NCBI RefSeq assembly: GCF_024300645.1
Contig: NZ_CP101291.1
Location: forward strand, 62,001 to 126,000
Direction: 5' to 3'
DNA: 64,000 nt
DNA from: Alteromonas sp. LMIT006
GTDB taxonomy: Bacteria > Pseudomonadota > Gammaproteobacteria > Enterobacterales > Alteromonadaceae
This document shows, in pieces, positions 1 through 11,184 of this stretch. The notes beneath the pieces are model-generated. The model searched no databases. It was not told the DNA's origin and was given only the letters and a program-made list of their open reading frames with translations. Position numbers and translations under genes: made by a program. Numbering within the stretch: position 1 is the first letter of the stretch; every line of letters begins with the position of its first letter.

Positions 1-1713
1 GCGAGTGGAGCGAATTTTATCTATAGCCTCTCCCCCAGTCATTGCCACATCGACGTGCATACCAAGTTTTTCTAAAAGTGCTTTAGCCACCATGACATTA
101 AGTTCAATATCTTCTACCAATAAGATATTTAGCCCGCTGACCTCAAGCTCCTCACGAACGCGTTCTTGATGGCTGATCTCTAATGGGATTTCGACAATAA
201 AGCGCGTACCTTTACCCACCTCTGAAGTAACCTTAATATGACCATCCATGCGTTCAACCATTTCTTTACAGATTGCCAAACCGATCCCGGTGCCAGTTGC
301 AGACTGGTGATCAGGGTGATCAACTTGATAATACATGGCAAAGATTTTATCAATATCCGCTTGCGGAATACCCACGCCAGTATCCTCGATAATGAAGCGC
401 ACATTGGCTCTGGTGTTGTCAATGTTAGTCGCCTCGACCGCTAAAGAGACGTGTCCTTTAGCCGTAAATTTGACAGCGTTGAACAATATATTCCACAAGA
501 TCTGGCGCAGGCGCGTACCATCAACCATGACATATTTTGGTAACGGCTCATGAATAATGGTTCTAAAACCAAGATTTTTGTCCGCCGCAAGTAATTTGAT
601 AACGCTGCCTAATTCTTCAGTGAACGTCGCCAGCGATAGGGTTTTGTAAGACAACTCAATCTTGTCACGCTCTAATTTATCCAAATCAATAATATCGTTG
701 AATATATTCCCGAGGGTAATCGCACTTGCGTAGATGGTACTGACCCAGCCGAATTGCTCGTCATTGAGTTTAGTATCGCGCAACATTCTCGACAAGCCGA
801 CTATGCCATTTAATGGTGTACGCAACTCATGAGAAATAGTCGCGATGAATTTGGTTTTGTCTTTACTGGCTTGTTCTGCAGCTTTTTCAGCTTTCATACG
901 CTCAGTCATATCTCGACCAAATGCAAGCAGACCAAGGCGATTGCCATCGTGATCAAAGAATGGAACTTTGCGCATTTCAAAATAACGACGGCGCCCATCG
1001 TGAAAGCGTAACCACAACTCTTCAGTCAAAGACACGTTTTTCTCTAATACTTCATTGTCCGAAGTGACCACCTGACGAGCGAGTTCCTCATCGTACACTT
1101 GATGCGGAGTAAGTCCGAGTAACTCATCTTGGGTTCGCCCCGTTAAGTCCTCTGCCACTCGGTTACAGCCGGCAAACTTGCCCTCTTCATTGCGATAATA
1201 AATTAAATCTGGTGAAGCATCGATGATGGAACGTAACAGCATAGATAAGCGACGTGCTTGAATTTCTTGTTCTGATTTATCGCGAATTTCTCGTTCGAGC
1301 TCTTCAAACACTTTTTCTCGCTCAAGTTGAGCATTACGGCGTTGTTCAATTTCGTAGTTGAGCTGTTTGATATTATTCTGAAGTTCTTTGTTGAGAAGAA
1401 CGTCTTCCTCTCGAAGACTTTCTAATTCTTCAATCACTTCTTTTAAATGAGCTCGAGAATGTTCTAACTGCTTGACCAATTCGCTAAAAAAATACAACAC
1501 CCACGGTGCACTCAGCATCGTTAAGATAATTGCGCTCATAAAATCTTCGAGCGTCGGCTCACTGTCCAAACTCACTCGGATTACGTAGGAACCGCCAATG
1601 GTAAAGCCGAGTGTTAATAAAACAAAAAAGAGACTGAGCTTTAACGTACCGTACCGTTCGACAAAGCTAGCAAAACGAAAAGCCCAAGTGTAACGTGATT
1701 GAGATGAATGCAT
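1..1713 (-). CDS. arcB: Aerobic respiration control hybrid sensor kinase ArcB (3' end cut by window)
   Basis: Membrane-anchored hybrid histidine kinase that would sense quinone redox state and pass phosphate to ArcA. The frame is open from ATG at 1713 down to base 1, giving 571 residues; the E. coli protein is about 778, so the rest of the receiver and the Hpt domain lie outside the window. In order: two N-terminal membrane segments (about residues 20-75), a coiled-coil linker, a PAS domain with a conserved R-Y-F-E-M-R segment, a HisKA box SHELRTPLNGI with phospho-acceptor His295, a HATPase domain with DTGVGIP and GTGIGLAI boxes, then the start of a receiver (NILLVEDIELN) near residue 529. 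Its position next to gltB matches the arcB-gltB neighbourhood of E. coli, which supports ArcB over other hybrid kinases. Confidence 0.9.
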   Translation of the reverse strand, partial: MHSSQSRYTWAFRFASFVERYGTLKLSLFFVLLTLGFTIGGSYVIRVSLDSEPTLEDFMSAIILTMLSAPWVLYFFSELVKQLEHSRAHLKEVIEELESLREEDVLLNKELQNNIKQLNYEIEQRRNAQLEREKVFEELEREIRDKSEQEIQARRLSMLLRSIIDASPDLIYYRNEEGKFAGCNRVAEDLTGRTQDELLGLTPHQVYDEELARQVVTSDNEVLEKNVSLTEELWLRFHDGRRRYFEMRKVPFFDHDGNRLGLLAFGRDMTERMKAEKAAEQASKDKTKFIATISHELRTPLNGIVGLSRMLRDTKLNDEQFGWVSTIYASAITLGNIFNDIIDLDKLERDKIELSYKTLSLATFTEELGSVIKLLAADKNLGFRTIIHEPLPKYVMVDGTRLRQILWNILFNAVKFTAKGHVSLAVEATNIDNTRANVRFIIEDTGVGIPQADIDKIFAMYYQVDHPDHQSATGTGIGLAICKEMVERMDGHIKVTSEVGKGTRFIVEIPLEISHQERVREELEVSGLNILLVEDIELNVMVAKALLEKLGMHVDVAMTGGEAIDKIRSTR

Positions 1714-2263
1714 GGCAATAAATAGTTATTGAACAACAAATACATTGTATCAGAATCTAGTTCTAAGGACACTTTTCAGGTTTGAATAAAAATTGACGTT
1801 AAACCCACCATCAAAACAAGCATTAAAACCCAGTAATAATGAATAAAAATTCATAAAAATGAATAATGTTACAAATTTGTGAACGCATTTGATTAGAATA
1901 AATTCATTTTTTCTACGTTTTTTTTAGAATATTCATCACTATCTATTAGCCCCAATAAAAAAATTAAACAATTGATTTCATTATAAAAAAAGTTTATAAA
2001 AATCTATTTTGTAAATCAGGATAAACAAACTAATATTTGACCTAATTGTCGCTTCAATGTATTTTAGCCAGTCTGCTAGACAAAAATGCATAAGAATTCT
2101 AATATCAGCTAGTAAGAGAGAGCCCGCCAAGGTGGTTTGCAAGTTCGCGCCGCAGCACACTGCGCAAGGCTTGTAAGGCTATAGTAAAAAAGTGCCCTAG
2201 ACAGTGAATGCACACGATGCACTACGCATTGTGGCTATTTATGTTTTTTAATGGAGATCATTA
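1714..2263. promoter_or_regulatory. arcB-gltB divergent intergenic region
   Basis: About 550 bp between two divergent starts. The first 300 bp next to arcB are very AT-rich with many A/T runs. The half near gltB has a sigma-70 candidate, an 8-bp hairpin and a small upstream ORF, listed separately. I see no RNA gene or known riboswitch. Confidence 0.6.
2037..2065 (+). promoter_or_regulatory. Candidate sigma-70 promoter of gltBD
   Basis: TTGACC at 2037-2042 and TATTTT at 2060-2065, separated by 17 bp. It would give a leader of roughly 190 nt before gltB. It is the best pairing I see in the gap. No transcript evidence is available and the surrounding AT richness makes chance matches possible. 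Confidence 0.4.
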
Positions 2264-2264
2264 A
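2208..2264 (+). CDS. Possible 18-residue upstream ORF coupled to gltB
   Basis: A frame of 18 codons (MHTMHYALWLFMFFNGDH) starts at ATG 2208. Its TAA overlaps the gltB ATG as TAATG, and the gltB ribosome site GGAG lies inside it. An 8-bp hairpin (arms 2213-2220 and 2226-2233, one G-U pair) covers its first codons. It has no convincing ribosome site of its own, so it may be fortuitous. If translated, it could couple ribosome entry to gltB. Confidence 0.22.
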   Translation: MHTMHYALWLFMFFNGDH

Positions 2265-5200
2265 TGAGTTTATATCAGCCAACTGATTCGCGGGATAACT
2301 GTGGTTTTGGCCTTATCGCACACACCACAGGTGAACCTAGTCACCGTTTGGTATCCACCGCTATTGAAGGTTTGGATCGTATGCAACACCGTGGCGGCAT
2401 TGCTGCTGATGGGAAAACAGGTGATGGGTGCGGGTTACTTCTTGCTAAACCTGATGATTTTTTCCGTGGTATTGCCGAAGATAAAGGCTGGCGTTTAAAC
2501 AAAAATTTCGCAGTTGGCATGGTCTTTTTAAACCAAGATCCTATTCTAGCTGAAGCGGCTCGAACAGTTATTAACGAAGAACTCATAAAAGAAACCTTTG
2601 ATGTAGTAGGTTGGCGTGAAGTTCCAGTCGACAAATCAGTACTGGGCGAACTGGCATTGACTGGGGTACCGCAAATTGAGCAAGTATTCGTCAATGCACC
2701 TAATGGCTGGCGCGAAACAGATATTGAAAGACGCCTTTACATGGTGCGTCGCCGTGCAGAGAAGCGTTTATTAAACGACCCAGATTTTTATGTTTGCTGT
2801 TTGTCAGGTTTGGTGACCATTTATAAAGGTTTGGTCATGCCTAAAGATTTACCTGCTTTTTATCTCGACTTGGCAAACGAGCGATTGACGTCAAGTATTT
2901 GTGTCTTCCACCAACGCTTTTCAACAAATACCCTACCGAAGTGGCCACTGGCTCAGCCTTTCCGCTTTCTAGCGCACAATGGTGAAATTAACACCATTAA
3001 AGGCAATCGTGATTGGGCCATTGCTCGCACGAGTAAATTCGTTACTCCACTGATTCCAGACCTGAAAGACGCAGCACCATTTGTGAATACCTCAGGATCT
3101 GATTCATCTTCATTGGACAACATGCTAGAACTATTTTTAGCTGGTGGTATGGACTTATTCCGAGCCATGCGTTTATTGGTACCACCGGCGTATCAAAACA
3201 ACAAGACAATGGATGAGGACTTGCGTGCGTTTTATGAATTTAACTCAATGCACATGGAACCTTGGGATGGACCTGCTGGTATCGTCTTAACCAATGGCCG
3301 TCATGTAGCATGTAACCTAGACCGTAATGGTTTGCGTCCTGCTCGTTATGTGATCACTGACGATGGTTTTATTACGCTTGCATCAGAGATTGGTATTTGG
3401 GATTACAGCGAAACTCAAGTAATCGAAAAAGGCCGCGTTGGTCCAGGTGAAATGCTTGCGGTAGATACGTCTAATGGCAAAATTTGGCGCTCAAATGAAA
3501 TCGATGAGACACTCAAAACACAACATCCATATAAAAAATGGCTAGACGAACACATCCGTCATCTTACTCCAATCGAACAATGCAATGCTGAATTAATTGG
3601 CACTCGTGTGTTCAATGATGACCAAATGGCCGTGTTCCACAAATTATTCAATTACTCATACGAAGAAATTCAGCAAGTCATCAAAGTACTTGCTAAAGAC
3701 GGCCAAGAAGCGGTTGGCTCAATGGGTGATGATACCCCTATGGCAGTCATGTCCTCTCGTGTGCGTACTTTATATGATTACTTCCGTCAGCAATTTGCAC
3801 AGGTAACCAACCCACCAATTGATCCATTGCGTGAGAATCACGTTATGTCTCTGGCAACGTGTATTGGACGTGAGCAAAATGTCTTCAATGAAACCAGTGG
3901 TTATGCTGATCGTGTGGTGTTTGATTCGCCTATTTTAATGTACACCGATCTCAAACAGTTGCGAGATTTGGATCAAGAACACTACTATTCAGAAGTGGTT
4001 AGCTTGAATTACTCTGCTGAAGAAGGTCTTGAAGCTGCGATCCAACGCGTGTGCAATGAAGTCATCGCGATTGTCAAAGAGAAAAACGCCGCATTTGTTG
4101 TTTTATCTGACCGCGATATTGCCCAAGATCGCTTGCCAATTCCTGCAGCCATGGCAGTTGGTGCCGTTCATAGAACACTTGTTGATGCACAACTTCGCTG
4201 TGATGCAAACATCGTGGTAGAAACAGCCTCTGCACGTGATCCGCACCACTTTGCCGTATTGATTGGCTTAGGCGCAACAGCTATTTATCCGTTCTTAGCT
4301 TACGAAACCATCGAACAACTAGTACAAAGTAACGATTTGGACATTGAGCCGATGCAAGCGATGTTGAACTATCGCAAAGGTATCAACAAAGGGTTGTTCA
4401 AAATAATGTCGAAGATGGGCATCAGTACTGTTGCTTCATACCGCTCAGCTAAGTTATACGAAGCTATTGGTATCAACGACGACGTTATGGAAATGTGTTT
4501 CAAAGGCGTGCCAAGTCGCTTAAAGGGTGCAAGCTTTGCCGAATTTGAACAAGATACTATTAATTGTCAGCGCATTGCATGGATTAAACGCAAGCCGTTA
4601 AGCCATGGTGGTTTGTTGAAATATGTTCACGATGGCGAATATCATGCATACAATCCAGATGTAGTAAAGAACCTACAAAAAGCAGTTGTGAGTGGTGATT
4701 ATCGTGATTATCAAGCGTTTTCTTCCTTGGTTAACGACCGCAATCCATCGCATCTGCGTGACCTGTTACAGATCAAGCCAGGTCAAGCTATTGATATTAG
4801 TGAAGTAGAACCAGCTGAGAACTTATATCCTCGTTTTGATACGGCAGCTATGTCAATTGGCGCGTTATCACCGGAAGCACACGAAGCACTTGCCATTGCG
4901 ATGAACCGTCTTGGTGGTCAATCTAACTCCGGTGAAGGCGGTGAAGATCCAGCTCGCTTTAATACTGAGAAAAACTCCAAAATCAAACAGGTTGCCTCTG
5001 GCCGCTTTGGTGTAACCCCGCATTATTTAATGAATGCCACGGTCATTCAGATAAAAGTCGCCCAAGGTGCAAAACCCGGTGAAGGGGGCCAGTTACCTGG
5101 TGACAAGGTCAACAAATACATTGCTGAACTGCGTTTCTCAGTACCTGGAGTGACCTTGATTTCTCCTCCTCCGCATCACGATATTTATTCAATTGAAGAT

Positions 5201-6727
5201 TTGGCTCAGCTGATCTTTGACCTAAAACAAGTTAATCCGAAAGCCCTGATCTCAGTCAAACTGGTATCAGAACCAGGCGTAGGTACCATCGCCACAGGTG
5301 TTGCCAAAGCGTATGCTGACTTGATTACCATATCTGGTTACGACGGCGGTACCGGTGCATCACCTCTGACATCAGTAAAATATGCGGGCAGTCCTTTTGA
5401 GTTAGGACTTGCCGAAACGCAACAAGCGTTAATTGAGAATGGTTTACGCCACAAAGTACGAGTACAAACTGACGGAGGTTTAAAAACAGGCTTAGACGTA
5501 GTTAAAGCTGGTCTTTTAGGTGCTGAGAGCTTTGGTTTTGGGACAGGCCCAATGGTCGCATTGGGCTGTAAATACTTACGAATTTGCCACTTAAACAATT
5601 GTGCAACGGGTGTTGCGACTCAAGATAAGAGCTTACGTGACAACTATTTTATTGGGTTGCCAGAAATGGTAATGAACTATTTCAAGTTCATCGCTCAGGA
5701 AATTCGTGAAATCATGGCAATGATGGGTGTACGCAAGTTTGAAGATCTAATAGGTCGCACAGAGCTATTAGCCATGATGGATGGACAAACAGCCAAACAA
5801 GCTCGTTTGGATCTGTCTCCGTTGCTGCACAAACCAGAAGCGGCAGATCATACAAAATTATTCTGTTCTGAAGTGACGAACGCACCTTTAGACAAAGGTG
5901 AGTTAAACTTAACCATGCTAAAAGATGCCCAGGCCGCTGTTGAAGCAAAACGTGCCATCACACTGAATTACCCAGTGCGCAATACCGACCGTTCGGTTGG
6001 CGCCACACTTTCCGGGTTTATCGCAAGTATTCACGGTAACCACGATGGCGAAGACTATCCGGTACAAGTCAATTTAACCGGTACAGTAGGACAGAGCTTT
6101 GGTGTCTGGAATGCAGGTGGCTTAAATATGACGCTCACTGGTGATGCCAATGACTATGTTGGTAAAGGTATGACAGGCGGTAGATTAGTTATCGCTCCCC
6201 CTGCCAAGGTGACATTTGATGCTCACAACAGTGCAATTATGGGCAATACGTGTTTATACGGTGCAACTGGAGGACATTTATTTGCCGCAGGACGTGCCGG
6301 GGAGCGCTTTGCTGTGCGTAATTCAGGGGCTATCGCAGTTGTTGAAGGCATCGGCGATAATGGTTGTGAATATATGACCGGAGGTATCGTTGCTGTATTA
6401 GGTAGTGTCGGTGTCAACTTCGGTGCTGGTATGACTGGAGGTTTTGCTTACATCCTCGATGAACACGATGATATCGAACATCGAGTAAACCCGGAGTTGG
6501 TCGATATCCTAAGCATTGCCGATAAAGGTATTTTATCTGAGCACTTGCGTGGATTAATTAATCAACACTATGAATTGACCGGCTCTGAGCACTCTCTAGC
6601 ATTGTTGTCGAACTTTGCTGAGGTTATGCATCAATTTAGACTGATTAAACCTAAGACCAGTGATGTCAAAAATTTATTGGGGCATATTAGCCGCTCCAGT
6701 GCCGAACTTCGCGTTCAAGCACAGTAA
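2264..6727 (+). CDS. gltB: Glutamate synthase (NADPH) large subunit GltB
   Basis: Large (alpha) subunit of GOGAT, which hydrolyses glutamine and transfers the ammonia to 2-oxoglutarate to make glutamate, using electrons from GltD. The 1487 residues match the family length. Cys13 (in DNCGFGLIAH) would become the N-terminal nucleophile after removal of a short 12-residue propeptide. The class II amidotransferase domain is followed by the central domain, the FMN-binding synthase domain (SNSGEGGEDP, GYDGGTGASPL) and a 3Fe-4S cluster motif (CKYLRICHLNNCATGVAT). The C-terminal glycine-rich beta-helix has repeated G-x-x-x-G turns such as TGGRLVIAP and TGGFAYILD. A ribosome site GGAG sits 10 bases before the ATG. 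It is the first gene of a two-gene operon with gltD, 16 bp downstream. Confidence 0.98.
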   Translation: MSLYQPTDSRDNCGFGLIAHTTGEPSHRLVSTAIEGLDRMQHRGGIAADGKTGDGCGLLLAKPDDFFRGIAEDKGWRLNKNFAVGMVFLNQDPILAEAARTVINEELIKETFDVVGWREVPVDKSVLGELALTGVPQIEQVFVNAPNGWRETDIERRLYMVRRRAEKRLLNDPDFYVCCLSGLVTIYKGLVMPKDLPAFYLDLANERLTSSICVFHQRFSTNTLPKWPLAQPFRFLAHNGEINTIKGNRDWAIARTSKFVTPLIPDLKDAAPFVNTSGSDSSSLDNMLELFLAGGMDLFRAMRLLVPPAYQNNKTMDEDLRAFYEFNSMHMEPWDGPAGIVLTNGRHVACNLDRNGLRPARYVITDDGFITLASEIGIWDYSETQVIEKGRVGPGEMLAVDTSNGKIWRSNEIDETLKTQHPYKKWLDEHIRHLTPIEQCNAELIGTRVFNDDQMAVFHKLFNYSYEEIQQVIKVLAKDGQEAVGSMGDDTPMAVMSSRVRTLYDYFRQQFAQVTNPPIDPLRENHVMSLATCIGREQNVFNETSGYADRVVFDSPILMYTDLKQLRDLDQEHYYSEVVSLNYSAEEGLEAAIQRVCNEVIAIVKEKNAAFVVLSDRDIAQDRLPIPAAMAVGAVHRTLVDAQLRCDANIVVETASARDPHHFAVLIGLGATAIYPFLAYETIEQLVQSNDLDIEPMQAMLNYRKGINKGLFKIMSKMGISTVASYRSAKLYEAIGINDDVMEMCFKGVPSRLKGASFAEFEQDTINCQRIAWIKRKPLSHGGLLKYVHDGEYHAYNPDVVKNLQKAVVSGDYRDYQAFSSLVNDRNPSHLRDLLQIKPGQAIDISEVEPAENLYPRFDTAAMSIGALSPEAHEALAIAMNRLGGQSNSGEGGEDPARFNTEKNSKIKQVASGRFGVTPHYLMNATVIQIKVAQGAKPGEGGQLPGDKVNKYIAELRFSVPGVTLISPPPHHDIYSIEDLAQLIFDLKQVNPKALISVKLVSEPGVGTIATGVAKAYADLITISGYDGGTGASPLTSVKYAGSPFELGLAETQQALIENGLRHKVRVQTDGGLKTGLDVVKAGLLGAESFGFGTGPMVALGCKYLRICHLNNCATGVATQDKSLRDNYFIGLPEMVMNYFKFIAQEIREIMAMMGVRKFEDLIGRTELLAMMDGQTAKQARLDLSPLLHKPEAADHTKLFCSEVTNAPLDKGELNLTMLKDAQAAVEAKRAITLNYPVRNTDRSVGATLSGFIASIHGNHDGEDYPVQVNLTGTVGQSFGVWNAGGLNMTLTGDANDYVGKGMTGGRLVIAPPAKVTFDAHNSAIMGNTCLYGATGGHLFAAGRAGERFAVRNSGAIAVVEGIGDNGCEYMTGGIVAVLGSVGVNFGAGMTGGFAYILDEHDDIEHRVNPELVDILSIADKGILSEHLRGLINQHYELTGSEHSLALLSNFAEVMHQFRLIKPKTSDVKNLLGHISRSSAELRVQAQ

Positions 6728-6740
6728 TTAATTGAGGTAA

Positions 6741-8159
<1,419 letters not shown>

Positions 8160-8207
8160 CACCTTGCGAAAGAACTTCCTCTGGTGTAATCTCCTTCTAT
8201 CTTATTC

Positions 8208-8236
8208 AAGCCTGCTTCCTAGCAGGCTTTAATTAT
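8208..8236 (+). terminator. Intrinsic terminator after gltBD
   Basis: Perfect 9-bp stem AAGCCTGCT (8208-8216) with AGCAGGCTT (8221-8229), a 4-base TCCT loop and a short T/A-rich tail. It lies 49 bp after gltD and separates it from mtnN. Confidence 0.8.
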
Positions 8237-8253
8237 TATGGGCTTCTAGTTCG

Positions 8254-8943
8254 ATGAAATTTTTGATTCTTGGCGCAATGGATGAAGAAATCCAAACTTA
8301 TTTACAACAATTGGAAAACAAGACGAATGCACAGGTACAACACCTAGAAGTTTACTCGGGAAGTATTAATGGACATGAGGTCTTTGTCGCACGTTGTGGC
8401 ATCGGCAAAGTCGCGGCGGCCTTAGCCGCAGGAATATTGATTCAGGCATACTCTCCAGACCTTGTTATAAACAGTGGTTCTGCGGGTGGTTTTGCACCAG
8501 AATTAAATATAGGTGATATCGTTGTCGCGACCAAACTGATCCAGCATGACGTAAACCTGACACATTTTGGTTATGAACTAGGCCAACCTGCAGGAATGCC
8601 TGCTATCTTTGAGATGCAAAACGACTGGTATACGCAAGCCCTTAGTCAAGTTAAACAAATCGGGATCCAGGGTATGCAAGGTCTGATTATCAGTGGGGAT
8701 GCTTTTATCGGTACTGATGAACAATCAGCCACATTGATGACTCAGTTTCCAAATGCCGTTGCGGTAGAAATGGAAGGCGCTGCGATAGCTCAGGTCTGCC
8801 ATATCCTAAAAACAGAATGTTTAGTCATCCGTGCTATCTCTGATCACGCCAATAAAGCTTCTACAATGACATTTGAAGAATATTTACCACTCGCTGCAAA
8901 GCACTCTGCGCAAATCGTGCTAGGCTTAATACAAAATCACTGA
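8254..8943 (+). CDS. mtnN: 5'-methylthioadenosine/S-adenosylhomocysteine nucleosidase
   Basis: Cytoplasmic hydrolase that removes adenine from methylthioadenosine, S-adenosylhomocysteine and 5'-deoxyadenosine. It serves methionine salvage and the activated methyl cycle, and it clears by-products of radical SAM enzymes. The 229 residues match E. coli MtnN (232). The N-terminus MKFLILGAMDEEI carries the catalytic glutamate region, VEMEGAAIAQ binds the ribose and substrate, and ISDHANKAS holds the catalytic Asp. The next gene is btuF-like, as in E. coli, where mtnN and btuF adjoin. Confidence 0.95.
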   Translation: MKFLILGAMDEEIQTYLQQLENKTNAQVQHLEVYSGSINGHEVFVARCGIGKVAAALAAGILIQAYSPDLVINSGSAGGFAPELNIGDIVVATKLIQHDVNLTHFGYELGQPAGMPAIFEMQNDWYTQALSQVKQIGIQGMQGLIISGDAFIGTDEQSATLMTQFPNAVAVEMEGAAIAQVCHILKTECLVIRAISDHANKASTMTFEEYLPLAAKHSAQIVLGLIQNH

Positions 8944-8987
8944 TAAACCTTAATGTTAATCATAATTTGTTTAGGCATCGCGGGTTT

Positions 8988-9788
8988 ATGAAAACTCTGA
9001 TTCTGTTAGTTGTTATAATATTCTTATATTTGCCTGAGGCGCTGGCAGCAAAACAGCGTATTATTACACTTGCCCCTCACTTAGCTGAAATTGTCGATTT
9101 ACTAGAGAAAAGTGATTCACTGATTGCAGTGAGCGAGGCATCAAATTATCCAGAATTCGTCACCACTTTGCCCACAGTGGCAAACTATCGAGGCATCAAC
9201 ACTACACAAATTGTCAAATTACAACCCACTCATATTTTGGCCTGGTTCAACGGTAATAATCCTCAAGATATCGCAACACTTAACGCTATGGGTTTAAATG
9301 TATTAAGTGTAGAAATTAATACATTAGATGATATCGCCAAACAAATAGAAGACATTGGTGAGTTTATTGAAAGCCCAATTGCAGAGAGCTTAGCTCAAAA
9401 GTTTCGCAACGACATAAAAACATTTAAAGCGCGTTTTGTAAACAAAGAGCGCATTGATGTCTTTTACTACAGCTGGTCAAAACCACTGCAAAGTGTTGGT
9501 GCTGGTGCATGGGTCACCGATTTAATTGCACAATGCGGGCTTTCACATGTTTTTGCCTCACTGCCTATGCCCTACCCTCAGGTTTCATTGAGTTCGGTGT
9601 TACATAAACAAGCACCATTGGTCATCGCTGCAACTGGGGAAAAAACGTCCGTAATTGAACGTTTTTGGGCAACGCACAAAGAGGTTTATCAGCCTAGAAT
9701 TATTGCAACCGACCCCGACAAAATGCATCGCTTTACCCCTAGAGTACTCGATGCACTAGAGGAACTGTGCATCGAAGCTAGACTATAG
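8988..9788 (+). CDS. btuF: Periplasmic cobalamin-binding protein, BtuF-like
   Basis: Solute-binding protein of the type II (helical-backbone) ABC family, expected to bind vitamin B12 in the periplasm for a BtuCD importer. From the ATG at 8988 it has 266 residues with a signal peptide (KTLILLVVIIFLYLPEALA). The mature part begins KQRIITLAPHLAEIVDLL, the usual BtuF/FhuD opening, followed by I-V-K-L-Q-P-T-H-I-L-A-W. A TTG start at 8967 would add seven residues before the signal peptide and is less likely. btuC and btuD are not nearby. The gene after mtnN supports BtuF, but a siderophore-type ligand cannot be excluded by sequence alone. Confidence 0.8.
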   Translation: MKTLILLVVIIFLYLPEALAAKQRIITLAPHLAEIVDLLEKSDSLIAVSEASNYPEFVTTLPTVANYRGINTTQIVKLQPTHILAWFNGNNPQDIATLNAMGLNVLSVEINTLDDIAKQIEDIGEFIESPIAESLAQKFRNDIKTFKARFVNKERIDVFYYSWSKPLQSVGAGAWVTDLIAQCGLSHVFASLPMPYPQVSLSSVLHKQAPLVIAATGEKTSVIERFWATHKEVYQPRIIATDPDKMHRFTPRVLDALEELCIEARL

Positions 9789-9789
9789 A

Positions 9790-10986
9790 TTAAACAAGGG
9801 TAATTCGAGCGAACTTGCGCTTACCGACTTGATAAACAGCTTGGCCTTTATCTGTAATCGACAGTTTCGGATCAGAGACCTTGTCACCGTCAATTTTAAC
9901 TGCGCCTTGTTTCGCCATGCGCATGGCATCTGATGTGGAAGCAACTAATCCAGCTTGTTTGAGTAACTGTGCAAGACCTATTTCACCCTCTAAAGCAAAT
10001 TCAAACTCAGGCATTTCATCTGGAATAGCATTTTTTTGGAAACGCTGAATAAAGTCCTGATGCGCAGACTCAGCCGCGGCATCATCGTGAAAACGTGCGA
10101 TGAGCTCTTTGGCTAATTCAATCTTAATATCACGAGGATTGGTACCACCAGCAACCTTAGCCTTAAGTTCATCAATGTACGCAATCGGTTTAAAGCTCAA
10201 CAAATCGTAATAGCGCCACATTAAATCATCTGAAATAGACATGACTTTGCCAAACATATCGTTCGGAGCATCAGTGATCCCTATGTAGTTATTCAGCGAT
10301 TTAGACATCTTTTGCACGCCATCAAGACCTTCAAGCAAAGGCATCATTAGGACACATTGTGGGGTTTGGCCTTGTGATTTTTGTAATTCACGTCCCATCA
10401 ATAGATTAAAGCGTTGGTCGGTCCCTCCAAGCTCTACATCTGCTTCAAGGGCCACACTGTCCCAACCTTGTACTAGGGGGTATAAAAATTCATGGATCGC
10501 AATTGGCTGGCCGTTGGCATAGCGCTTTTTAAAGTCATCTCGTTCTAACATTCGCGCAACCGTTTGTGATGCAGCAAGCTTAATCATGCCCGCAGCCCCC
10601 ACTTCTTCCATCCATTCAGAATTAAAACGCACTTGGGTTTTGGCTGGATCGAGGATCTTGAATACTTGAGTTTGATATGTTTCAGCGTTCGCTAAAACCT
10701 CTTCTCTAGTCAATGGCTTGCGGGTGACATTCTTACCGGTAGGGTCGCCGATCATCCCTGTAAAATCACCAATTAAGAATACAACATTGTGGCCTAAGTC
10801 TTGGAATGTGCGTAATTTGTTTATTAGCACGGTATGGCCAAGGTGTAAATCAGGTGCAGTAGGATCAAAGCCGGCTTTGATCGTCAAGGGTTTGCCACTT
10901 TGCAGGCGTTCTTTTAGTTCATCTTCGAGCAGAATATCATCTGCACCGCGTTTTATTTCAGCTAATGCGTCTTGCCAAGTAGCCAT
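9790..10986 (-). CDS. tyrS: Tyrosyl-tRNA synthetase
   Basis: Class I aminoacyl-tRNA synthetase that charges tRNA-Tyr. The 398 residues fit the TyrRS subgroup with a compact catalytic core and a C-terminal S4 domain. The HIGH-like motif is HLGHTVL near residue 48 and the KMSKS loop is [11 protein letters not shown] near residue 230. Tyrosine-pocket segments and the C-terminal S4 module ([14 protein letters not shown]) are also visible. It is convergent with btuF, with a single base between the two stops. It is divergent from the M23 peptidase gene, with a 198-bp gap in which I see nothing distinctive. Confidence 0.97.
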   Translation of the reverse strand: MATWQDALAEIKRGADDILLEDELKERLQSGKPLTIKAGFDPTAPDLHLGHTVLINKLRTFQDLGHNVVFLIGDFTGMIGDPTGKNVTRKPLTREEVLANAETYQTQVFKILDPAKTQVRFNSEWMEEVGAAGMIKLAASQTVARMLERDDFKKRYANGQPIAIHEFLYPLVQGWDSVALEADVELGGTDQRFNLLMGRELQKSQGQTPQCVLMMPLLEGLDGVQKMSKSLNNYIGITDAPNDMFGKVMSISDDLMWRYYDLLSFKPIAYIDELKAKVAGGTNPRDIKIELAKELIARFHDDAAAESAHQDFIQRFQKNAIPDEMPEFEFALEGEIGLAQLLKQAGLVASTSDAMRMAKQGAVKIDGDKVSDPKLSITDKGQAVYQVGKRKFARITLV

Positions 10987-11184
10987 CGGTAAGTTCCAAT
11001 TAATCCTAAATTTAATTAATATTTTACTTAGCTATGCTCGAGATTAAAACCCATAAGGTATGATAAATAAGCATTAGCTGTGCATATCTAAACTCAAAGG
11101 GGGCACAGCATTTGAATATCGCGACTAGAATATTAGTGTAAAGCCATGTATTCTTAGGGCTGCAAGCTCAAATTGAGGTGATTT

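Noticed and set aside
8944-8987. Cobalamin riboswitch in front of the btuF-like gene
   Set aside because: The gap after mtnN is only 44 bp, too short for a B12 riboswitch, and no B12-box is seen.
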